From positions 36,601,866-36,665,865 of the forward strand of contig NC_049907.1 in the NCBI RefSeq assembly GCF_001411555.2: a stretch of 64,000 nt of DNA, read 5' to 3'. The notes under the pieces are model-generated. The model searched no databases. It was not told the origin of the DNA and was given only the letters and a program-made list of their open reading frames with translations. Source of the stretch: Juglans regia. Lineage: Eukaryota; Streptophyta; Magnoliopsida; Fagales; Juglandaceae. Position numbers and translations under genes: made by a program. Position 1 is the stretch's first letter. Every line of letters starts with the position of its first letter. Below are positions 23,401 to 33,200 of this stretch, one piece after another.

Positions 23401-25547
23401 GTATATTGACTGATGCCTTTGATATTTTGGACTCTAAAATATCAAAGCCTGTCCTTTCACCAATACGCTGCACCCTATCAGATCATGCTTTTCTTCTTCC
23501 TCAAAGTTTGCATATCTATGGATTTACAAATTTAAGGAGTGGAATGGGATGATATTTGCTCATCTTTATTTTTTTCAAAGTGAAAAGCGGCATTTGTATG
23601 CTTTCTTCAATATCTCCATGGCCGTTGTTCGGCAAGGAGGAGGGCTGTGCCATCTCCCCAAAGACCATCTAAGTTGTTTAGAGAGTGTCTTAGTTTCAAA
23701 ATGTTATCAATTTCCCCCTCTTAAAAAGGTTCTCCTTGTGGGAATGAAACGGGAAAAAAGGAAAGAATTGAAGCCATATTCTCAGTCTGTCCCTGGTCAC
23801 TTGAAAGTTGCAAAGTTGTCTTTTTCCCTGACTTATTTCTTTTGTGCAAATTCTTCTAAACTTTTCATTGTGCATACACATGCATTATCTACTGTGACTA
23901 TCCCAACGAGGGGTAGTTTTTCAATTGATATTGCTGAGGTTTCAAGGAAAAAAACATTACAAAAAAATGGTTTATATGTTGAAACCTTACCACTCTTAAG
24001 TTGGTATCTAATATTTTAGAAGACTCCCCCCCTCCCCCCCCTTCTCACATATTCTCGTCAGTAACGTCTGTACTTGCCCTTTTTTCTTCCTCTAATTATC
24101 TCTCCTCCCTTGTTACAAAACCCCTTGTCCGTCTGCAAAAGCAACTCTTATTGAGAATCATTCTGTTGCATGTTGCAGAACATGCTTTTCTGCTTTTTCG
24201 AAAAGCTTATCAACGGGCAATGCTATGCATCTATTACTTTTAAAGACTACTTCAATGAAAGGAAAAAAAAATTGTTTATTAAAAATAAAAAAAGATACAT
24301 GGCGATCGTGCCTAATGTTTATTTTTTTTCTTGGTGTGCCTAATGTTTCATTCAATATGATACTAATGATGCTTCTATCGTGATCTATGCCTGTGATACT
24401 GTTTACAATAGAGAATTTTGGGTGGTATTCTATAGTGGGGCTTATATGCGTGCTAGATTAGCACGAAAGCATGCGTGTCAACCAGCCTGTCCAGAAGCCG
24501 GGATATGTGCATTTGCTTTAAGAGGTTTGATGACAATGAACAGTTACTTCCTATTTGCTTTCTCATTTGAATTTTGTATATCTCTGGAGTTAAAAGGTCA
24601 AGCAGCAGAATTTTTCCTGGGAGTTTGGTGTATTCACTAGATGAGTATAACTTGTTTGCTATAGTTTTGGTACTCTATCAGCAATCCTGCAGAGATTCTT
24701 GGATACTATTCTACCTGAGTTGCTGCTTTTTTAGTTGGTAAGGAAAAATAACTTGACTTGCTCATTTGAGTTGAAATGAATGGCTGATTAATTTTCTTAT
24801 TTCTTTTAGCTTCTGCTATGGATAACTGTTGTACCTTTGTAGCTGACATGATTTGGCAATGTGGAAATGTGTGTTTCATTGTACGAGGAAATGAATGTTG
24901 TTTTTGTGTTGCCCCAGATGGTTGGTTTGACTATTCATGTATCACACTCCCTGCTTTTATTAATGGTGAACGTGCTGCTGCTTTAATATTATCGCCTTCT
25001 AAAGTTGTTGAATACTTTGTTTTGCAGACTTCGAAGCTCACTGTGGCTTCAATTCAAATCTCATCATATTGCTGCTGGAGCCGTCTTCCTTGCTGCTAAG
25101 TTTCTGAATTTAGATCTTACTTCTTATCAAAATATCTGGCAGGAGTTCCAAACGACACCAGAAATTATTCAAGGTATTACCATTGTGGTGATTTACTTCC
25201 TGAACTTATGCTCAATGTATTCTGTTATGCATGGTTAGGTGACCCTTTGCAATCTTTGAAACTGAAACTGAAATTATCATCATTGCATTTCAAGAACTTG
25301 ACTTCTTGAGTGTGTGCCACACTCTACAATACTACAATTCTCTGATGGATGCCAAAGTTCATTGTCATCATTAATATATGACAGCATAAAAACCTAATAT
25401 GGATAAAATCTTCTAGAAGCATCAGTCTTTATGTTCTAAAATTGAATAATTATTTGCTTAAGCCCTTGGCAAGAATGGTGCTGGATGCTAATTAATGCTT
25501 GCATACTTGATGCAGATGTATCGCAGCAATTGATGGAGCTTTTCTGA
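17461..25547 (+). CDS. CYCT1: Cyclin-T1-like protein (P-TEFb cyclin)
   Basis: Exons: 17461-18017, 18106-18187, 18779-18913, 19548-19723, 25028-25173, 25516-25547. Spliced they give 375 residues. A non-coding first exon ends at 16573 (CAG|GTAAAT), and a 5'-UTR intron runs to 17452, so the ATG lies 8 bases into the second exon. Cyclin T pairs with CDK9-type kinases (CDKC in plants) to phosphorylate RNA polymerase II and promote elongation in the nucleus. The first about 140 residues are low-complexity and rich in Asn/Ser/Arg. The cyclin box starts near 147 ([17 protein letters not shown]) and continues with [29 protein letters not shown] and [17 protein letters not shown], then the second fold [19 protein letters not shown]. 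These match plant CYCT1 proteins closely. It stops soon after the cyclin fold (QQLMELF), without the long tail of CYCT1;4/1;5. All splice sites are GT-AG and every junction keeps the frame. Which T1 paralogue it is cannot be decided. Confidence 0.92.
18959..19188 (-). mobile_element. tRNA-derived SINE, copy 1 (in cyclin T intron, antisense)
   Basis: Read on the minus strand it runs from AGTGGTAAAGGCCTTGAG through a B-box-like GGTTCAAATCC to an A-rich tail. Its sequence parallels copy 2 at 20397-20634 along almost its whole length, but the first few bases are missing. Both ends are flanked by CATTTATGTTT (18948-18958 and 19189-19199), a perfect 11-bp target duplication. It sits in the intron between cyclin T exons 18779-18913 and 19548-19723. 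Confidence 0.85.
20397..20634 (+). mobile_element. tRNA-derived SINE, copy 2 (in cyclin T intron)
   Basis: TTGGCTCAAGTGGTAAAGG fits an RNA polymerase III A box and GGTTCAAATTCC a B box, about 45 bp apart, as in tRNA-derived SINEs. It ends in an A-rich tail (GAAAGAAAAAAAA). Flanks AGATGGCCATGGG and GGATGGCCACAGG form an imperfect target duplication (about 20384-20396 and 20636-20648). Open frames through it are accidental. Confidence 0.85.
21904..22120. mobile_element. Tourist-like MITE, copy C (217 bp)
   Basis: TAA flanks both ends (21901-21903 and 22121-22123). The right terminus (reverse complement GGGCTGGTTTGGTTACAC) is well kept, the left one (GGTTATGCAGTTCAGATGAG) less so. Both subterminal parts carry GATGAGATGAGAT. 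It lies in the large cyclin T intron. Confidence 0.75.
22486..22882. mobile_element. Non-autonomous hAT-like element with GTACCGG repeats (397 bp)
   Basis: The left end CAATGTTTTGAATACCGTACC and the reverse complement of the right end, CATAGTTGTGAATTTCGTACC, are imperfect inverted repeats. Flanks GTTTTTAT (22478-22485) and ATTTTTAT (22883-22890) agree at 7 of 8 positions, an 8-bp target duplication. GTACCGGTAC / CCGGCCGGTA words cluster just inside both ends and the middle is AT-rich. No transposase. It lies in the large cyclin T intron. Assignment to hAT rests on the 8-bp duplication and overall form. Confidence 0.65.
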
Positions 25548-27004
25548 GAAGGCTAGCTGAATACTGAGTTGGGACATAGAATTGGGTCAGTTCTATCGCG
25601 ATGGTACTCTCCAGGTTTTGTGGGTAAATATTCTTGTAAGTTGGGATATATGAGTTATGAAATGATGAAACAATCATCTGCATAGTTTAGGTTTTAGTGC
25701 AAGAAGATTGATAGGAAATAGATCACCAGTATGCAAATTAGAGGAGATGAACCATGTGTTTGAGGGACTGATTGTGCCACTACAAGATAAAAAATCGTTC
25801 AAATGAGTTGAGAAAAAGAAGGTGGTCCCTTTTTTCTCGGCATTCCTGAAAAGGATAGTCCAAAAAGAATAAACGACAAGATTGTTTCACGGATCTGCAA
25901 GGACCTTGTTTTCGCTGCTTTTGAGTGTTTCCATCTCTTCTTGTGGATTGTGGCTTGCCCAGATTACAAGCCGCTTGCGATAACTTGTCTTGGACTTTCA
26001 GGTATGTTGTTATTGAATATAATATAAAGAAGGGTTGATTTATTGGTGATGCCAAAAGAGTCCTTCCTGCAGTGCATAAAGCGGGGTTGATTTGGTTTGT
26101 TATATATTTGCTGTTTTATATGGAGGGAAGGTTGGCTGAAGTACCTTGAAAGCAGAACTTGTCTTGATGAGTAGTATTTTTACAAGCAGCAAATTGAGTT
26201 ATGCTCATTGCTCATAACTTCAGCGGCAAATACCAAATCCACAAGAAAAGAAAGAGAAATATTACGACCATTAAGAGATTCCACAAAAACAAATCTATCT
26301 ACAAATTGATATGATTTTATATAATACGTTAGTGTTACTTTACAATAAACAATATAATGTAACACATCAAGTCACGTCAGTTTATAAATTTATTTTTATA
26401 GAATTTATTTTTGGCTAAAGTATTTCTCAGAAAAAATGGGTGAAAGATCTGCAAAAAATACATTTCGAGAGTTGATGACTATAGTCTTTAGTAAGTTTGT
26501 TTACTTGTATTGTTTTTTTTCTCCTTTTTTCCTTGAGAAAAATGATATTGTTTATTTCAAACCGTTCCTTGTAGCAAGGTCTCTTCTCCTCTTCCTCCCT
26601 GTGTTTCTTTTTAGTGGCACATGCTTGGTCACCCCGTTTTATTGTTGGTTTTCTTAGGCGATGACATGAATTACCAACCCTTATTAAAACATAGTACAAT
26701 TCAGTCGTTCTTTTTCCTCTCCAAATGAGGGAAAGAAAATCAGATCGGATTTGTAAGTGACACGCAAGCTATTTGCTGCTTTTCTTGGAGCCTGCCTTTG
26801 TAGGGAGCGTGGAAGTAAATGTTCACGAATCGGATTGTAACAATAATCAGGATAAGAATGAAGACAGTTTCTTCTGCCAGAATGTTGAATAACCAACACA
26901 GAAAATAGGGTTTAGTAGAAATTAGATGGGTGGACTATTGCCATTTTTGTTAATGATAGAAGTCGCACAATAGGCCGAAAGAGGAGAAAAAGTCATTCTC
27001 AACA
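25548..27004. other. 3' flank of cyclin T and intergenic DNA
   Basis: The first few hundred bases should hold the cyclin T 3' UTR. No gene recognised. About 26280-26400 resembles AT-rich repeats near 12395-12530 and 28010-28200. Confidence 0.4.
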
Positions 27005-27600
27005 TGTTATGACGATCTGAGCCTTGATCGGTGTGGTCTGAAGCTCCTGGCAGTGGTTTTGTGTGGCTGTATAGTGTCTATGCATATATCCATAGTGGTG
27101 AAAGTGAAAGGAAAATAAGTACAGAAAAAATAAAGAGAGATATATATAGGTTTACGTGGTTCGACATATTGTCTATGTTCACGGGGCAATTGGAGAGGAG
27201 AAATTTATAATAATATGCTTGTTTTATAGTCTCTCGTAGTCTTTCATCCTCATTGTATAATGGAGATCTCTGAAATCTATTTGTTGGAGGAATTCTTTTT
27301 TTCGGAACCCCTGTTGCGAGGTTGAAGAAATTGAAGAAGAAGTCGAAGTCCTCTTTTTATTTGATTTCTCTTTCTGCCTGCCTCCCTGCAGTAGTGAGGA
27401 GTGACTCCCCTCATTTTTGCGTGTTTGACCACCTCTCAATTTCTCACTTTCTATTAACATTGTCTATATTTTCCTCCTGATAAATTGATCTCCCTTGTCC
27501 CATCTTTATCTTCCTTTCATCTCTCTTTCTTTATTTTTTAATGATGACTATTTGGTGGGTTAGACCTGATCTGTCTGGATTTGAGATATTATCCCTTACA
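27005..27600. repeat. LTR-like remnant
   Basis: Contains GGTTTACGTGGTTCGACATA followed by GTTCACGGGG. This resembles the TTTACGTGGTTCGGC...CCACGGG phrase seen in LTRs of many plant copia-type elements. It begins TGTTATGACG and may end at CCCTTACA near 27600, but no target duplication is visible. No coding domains accompany it. Tentative. Confidence 0.35.
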
Positions 27601-28219
27601 ATTCTTACTATTTTTTTTCCCTTAAATGATGTTTAGTATTGCCAACAACCCTAATGAGTTGTACTGCCTGAAAATTGAAGGGTAATAAGTACTGCAAACT
27701 TCAATCTTGACTAATGTTATGGCCTAAAAGCTCGAGGGAATACTAGAGTTGAGAATGATGGTTTAGTAGGACGGCTCAAATGGATGGAGCACGAAAACTG
27801 AATATTCTTCCAAAATGTTGAGCAAAAATAAAAGAAAAAAAATAAAAGAAAATGTAAATTACCTATCACGCCCTTTACATTTTACAGCGGTCTTATAAAA
27901 TAAGTAATACATTTTAAAGTGATCTTATAAAATAAATAATAGTTGAGTGGAGTGTAATACAACAGAGGATTTCTTCTTAACTTTTTTCTAATTTATTTTA
28001 AAAAAAATAATGAAGTATTAGATCTACAAAGAGATTTGATAAAAAATAAATTTACAAAATGATATAATTTAGCGTGATATGTTAGATTTATTTTATAATA
28101 AAAAATATATAATAATCTAATGTATCATATTAAACTACAATAATTTATAATTTTTTTTGTAAGATTCATTTGTAAGTTGAGATTTTCTCTTTAAAAAATT
28201 GTTATGTGCATGTTGAAAA
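27601..28219. other. Gene-free AT-rich DNA
   Basis: No gene seen. The stretch around 28010-28200 belongs to the AT-rich repeat type also noticed near 12395 and 26280. Confidence 0.4.
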
Positions 28220-28760
28220 AGTGATAAGAGCATGGGTTCATCGGAGAGGAGCGTAGCCTGCATGCTTGGGACAAAACTCTAGATCTCGTCGATGCGTGCC
28301 CATCACGCGCCACCACGGAGTCCTCTGCCGATGCCACTCTCGGCTTCTCTGGACTCCCTGACTTTGGGGCTTCCAAGACTGACCGTCGGTCTTCCTCCCC
28401 GAGTGACCAGTTCCCTGCACGTGCCACTGCCGACACATCGTGCACTGTTCATTCGTTTTGATTTTTTGTTTCTTTGTTGTTCTATTCTAGTATTTTGTTG
28501 TGTTTGTTTTTCTATTTTTCTGTTCTTTTGTTGACTCAAGTGAAGTGTTGAGTCTTTAGATCGGACGCAATCTGGGACAAGAGCTATTCGAGAGTGGGGG
28601 GCGCGGGCGGTGATATCGTATGACCAGTACTCGCGCATAGGTGCTACCTGCGTAGTAGAGGTTGTTGTGTCCGTGCATGGTGCCGTCAGGGCTCGAGATG
28701 CCGATGCTTGCGGTGGACATGACGTTCGGGTCGCACCGAGGCTTGTGGTTTTATAGTTTA
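28220..28760. other. GC-rich island of unknown origin
   Basis: The two ends (28230-28440 and 28555-28750) are clearly GC-richer than the surrounding DNA and rich in CpG, with a T-rich block between. Short ORFs occur on both strands (for example 28191-28445 on minus), but none shows a recognisable domain. It could be part of a transposon, a decayed gene or transferred DNA. I cannot assign it. Confidence 0.4.
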
Positions 28761-29548
28761 GTTGTTGGTTAGTAGTAGTTAGTTATTAATGTGTTTTATT
28801 TTGTTATTTTAGTATTTAATAAAATAGAAATAGGCTATTGAATTTAGTATCCATAGCAGTGTTTCGTATCTTTCCTCCCTAGAAAGATAGAGGGGCCTTC
28901 AAATTTTGTTTACAGAATGCTTTCCCTGTTAGGAGAGAATTTGTTGAGAAGTTAAGACAATGTTCACCACAAAAAAATTTATTGAAAAGTTAAAACAATG
29001 TCTGCTACAAAAATTTTTATTAAGAAGCTCAAGTTCTTCCTCCCTCCCCAATCTCTGGTTTTGATTTGGTAACCTGCAAATTCCGATCTCGTTTTTAGTA
29101 GCGACCAATCTTCGCTACGTCAAGCAACATGACATTCCGATCTTAGCCATGGGCAATCTCATCGTATCGAAGAAATTTGATCTTTTGTTTTCATCTTTAA
29201 AACATTTCTTTTTATTAAAAAATTTCGGTTTACATTTAAAGGAAGTTCTGTGTTTGTTTCTCATTTTCAATCAAAAAGTTTGAGATTACCTTCGAGATAG
29301 AACCAATTAATGAAACACTGTTTCTTCCCATTTCATTTCTTTCTCGCACACTCAAGAAACACAAAACAACGTCGTCGTCTTTTACCATCGTGGCTAGCGT
29401 GCACGGCGGGCCACATGGATTCAGAGGACACTACCCTACACTCATAGGAAAAGACAGAAAAAAGGCCACATGGACTGAGTTGCAAACAAGTTGGCGATAA
29501 AACGTAAGTGTATCATTATACTTAAATTTATGTCTCAATATAAACTAA
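28761..29548. other. Gene-free intergenic DNA
   Basis: No coding region recognised. Confidence 0.4.
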
Positions 29549-29738
29549 GGTTTGGTTTAGAAGTTCAACTTATTTCAATTTATTATTATAATTTTTTAAA
29601 ATCTTAATATAAAATATAATAAATAATTTAATTTTTTTAAATTTTAAAATAATAATAATAATAAATAATAATATTCTAATAATATTTTATTATCTCAATT
29701 CAATTCAACTCAACTCATTTCAACATTCAAATCCATCT
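29549..29738. mobile_element. Tourist-like MITE, copy D (190 bp)
   Basis: Flanked by TAA at 29546-29548 and 29739-29741. Left end GGTTTGGTTTAGAAGTTCAA and right end (reverse complement AGATGGATTTGAATGTTG) are imperfect inverted repeats. The interior is AT-rich as in the other copies. Confidence 0.7.
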
Positions 29739-30268
29739 TAAAACTTTTAACAAAGAAAAAGATAGGTTGCCAAATTTTATAGTATATTTAAATTTTTTAT
29801 TTTATTTTAAATATTTTTTTTATATTTAAAAAATATATAATTTTATTTATAATTATTTTCTTAATTATTAAATAAAAAAAAATAAAGAAGTAGCAAGAGG
29901 ATAACAAGAAAGTAATAAACCTATCCTAAAATGAAAAACGAATACTAGACCCTGGAGAAAAAAAAGTAGCAATGGCTGCCGGTTTTGTGCCGGCTGCCAA
30001 AAAAAGCGAATCTCAGGACCGAGTTACAGACTCCAATTCTGACAAAACAAGCAGCATAATCAATGATTCAATATCCTTTTTATTTATATACAACAAATAA
30101 ATCATCATCACCGCCATATCCTCGTTACCCGCCTTGAGAAGCGTACCTGGCCCATCCCTCTCAACCATTTTGTTCCTAGCCCCGAGAACCAAATTGAAAG
30201 TGCATCACTTTGACCCAGCAAGAGAAACTTTCGTCCTTCGCTTAGAGGACAAACGAAACATAACTGCC

Positions 30269-33200
30269 ATGGATTCCACCACAGCTCAGCGTCGTCTCAA
30301 AGCCATTCACGGCCACCTGGTTGCTGACGGCGAGTCTCACCCCCAGCTCCGTCCCAATCCCACCGCTACAGAGTTCGTTATGGGTACTCTCTCTCTATGA
30401 GTTCTACTAACTACGGACCCTCACATGAACAGTGTAAATGGTGCCGTGCGCCAAGCAATTTTCCTCTCTATTCGTGTTTGAAATATTTGTTTAGATTAGG
30501 TGGTAGCTTTTACTTTGTAATTAAAAAAAAAAATAAAAAGGAGCTACGGAATTTTTGGTGGTGGTGGTGGGGAAGGCGCAATAATAGATTGCAAAAGTAG
30601 GTGTATTGTAAGATACATGTCGATCGATTTAACGATGTGGTAGCTTTTGGTACTTTTCTTGGTAAATGTTACTTTATCGATGCTTATAATGAAATGAGAA
30701 TTTTTAGTACTCTACCGAAATACATTATATCCATTTTAGTCAGAATCTTTTGTCCTTGTTTGGTATGTAGGCTTTTAAACAATGATTGACATCTTGTTTG
30801 AGCTTCCAACATTCTCAATTATTGATTCCACGAATGTAGTTTTTATCCGACTGGCCGCTAGTTCCTTTTTCTGTTGTGGAATCTGGAAAGGAAAGAGTCC
30901 AAATCGGGACACCCAAATGTCTGTTTGTAGGTGAGCATTGATCGAAATGGTAGATAACGATAGGCAAACCTTGCTTTGTTCCAATTCTTTGATTTAGGAA
31001 CCCAGATGACCTTAAGTGGCACTTTTGGGCTTCTTTTGGACTTGTTTGACGAGGCCAAAGAGGCACTTTCAGAGGGATTTCTGTCATAATCCTAGCACTA
31101 GTTTCTAAAAGATGTTTGGGTTAAGTGGGAAACAATTTTGAGAATTTTTCAGAAGTTTCTTATTCCCAAACATTGAAATATTGTTAAGTAAAAAAAAAAA
31201 AAAAAAACAAATTACCACGGAGATAGATCATAAACACTCGAGCAAAATTCTGAGACCAATGAAACTTCGGCGAAGGGTAATTGTTAGTGTGAGAATGCGA
31301 GATATATGCAAAAGGTTTAACTGCAGTTGCTTTTAGACAAAGGGTACGAGTCTCATGTTTTGGCTACATGCTTTTCGAACCCCCAGACATGTTTCCGGAT
31401 TGGGTATGGCCATCAGATGTAAAGCTCTGTCAAAATGAAAACTTCTGACGAAGTGTCTTTATGTCTCATAGTTTCAGAAATAAAAAATAAAAACAAAAAG
31501 GGTTTTGGTCTCTCGTTCTCCCATTTCCCGATCATGAGTAGTTAAAGTATTTTTCAAGGATAAAGAATATTGAAGGGAAAGATGCAATCCATATATTCCA
31601 TATGATTTGATAAACTCTACTAAAGAACTTGTAGTTTTACTTGTAAAAAAAAAAAAAAGAACTTGTAGTTCAGGATATATTTTAGCAAATAGATTGTTGA
31701 ACTAGAGATGGAGATCTTGAGTGGGAGAAGAAATGAGGACTCTTTCTTCTCTAGTTCTTAATTCCTTGATTAGATATAGCATTCTGAATTAAGATGGGTT
31801 TAAATTGTATGGTTTATGGTCTAGAAGGTTAGTTTCTGTAACAGGCATCGTATAGCGCTTTACTGGCTGAGTCAAGAAATGGATGATGGACTAATCAGCA
31901 ACATAATTTAAGCATTTCCTAGAATATTAAGTTTATAAAGGTAAGTTTAGGGTGATCATTCTCATTTATGAATCATTCATTCTTAGTAGTCACTACCTGA
32001 GCTACAATAGATGCTTTTTGATCACTGGCAATGAGCTCATCCTTCATCATAAATGATCCACTTGCCTGATTGTCTTATCTTCCATTCCTGTTCACATACT
32101 AGCAGCTTGTTCTCTTCCAAAGAGGCTGGTTGTGGGTGAGGAGAAGATAGGCGGGTTTGCCTATAGCTTTTTCATGGGAATAAAGAGTAGAAAGAAATAG
32201 AAACCTCGTAATCTTCGTCTGGTTACTGTTAGGAGTCTCACACTCTCACCTTACTAATGAAAATGGTTTGTAACCTGCAAGAATTCTTGTTTAATCAAAG
32301 TTCATTGATTGGGAGACTTAGGGATGCTTGGGGAATGAGATGGGATGAGAATTTTGTAAATAGTAGTAAGATGGTTTGTGAATAGTGGTAATATAGTTTG
32401 AGTTAAGTATTTATTGTGTTTTGGGAAAGGAGATAAAAAAAAGTTGAATAAAAAATATTAATCATTACAACTTTCCCAAACTTCCAAACAAGATACAAAA
32501 TACAAAAAATAATTCAACTTTTTCAAATACCAAAACAAAAATTATATTAAAAAATTATATTCTAATAGTATTTTAAATTTATAATATTTTTATTCAACTT
32601 TTTCTTTCTCATTTCCTAAAATCCTATCAAACATATTAACTCAAATCATTTCATTAATATTCACAAATTATTTCACTACTATTCGCAGATCATCTCATCT
32701 CACTATCCAAACTAGGGCTTATTAATTATAGAATTGGATGCTAGAGACTAAGGCCTGGTTTGGATAATGAGATGAGATTATCTGTGAATAGTAGTGAAAT
32801 AGTTTGAGTTAAGATGTTTATGGGGTTTGGGGAAATGAGAGAGAAAAAATTGAATAAAAATATTATAAAGAAAATATTGTTAGAATATAATTTTTTAATA
32901 TAATTTTTATTTTGGAATTTGAAAACGTTGAATTGTTTTTTGTGTTTTGTTTAGAAGTTTGAGAAAATTGTAATGATCAGGTAATGATTAGATGAAAATG
33001 TTGAATATTTAAAATTGAAAAGTGTTTGTGTTTGTGATGTTTAGATATTAAGATGATCTTGCTATTCAAACCAGGCCTAATTCAATGAGATAAAAAATCT
33101 CTGTTAAATGTGAAGTCAACGAGAACAGAATTTACATGACCCTAAACATCTGTGACTGTAAAATTACTAATATACCTCCATTTATCTAATTAAAAGGTTG

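Noticed and set aside
24818..25027. Open frame just upstream of cyclin T exon 25028
   Set aside because: It runs through the intron into the exon in the wrong frame and has no cyclin resemblance.
28191..28638. ORFs in the GC-rich island as a gene
   Set aside because: They overlap on both strands, as expected from GC-rich DNA with few stops, and show no recognisable family.
30134..30268. In-frame open extension upstream of the LACS6 start
   Set aside because: It begins at TTG and not ATG. The ATG at 30269 has a strong context and matches the family start, and the PTS2 signal must be near the N-terminus.
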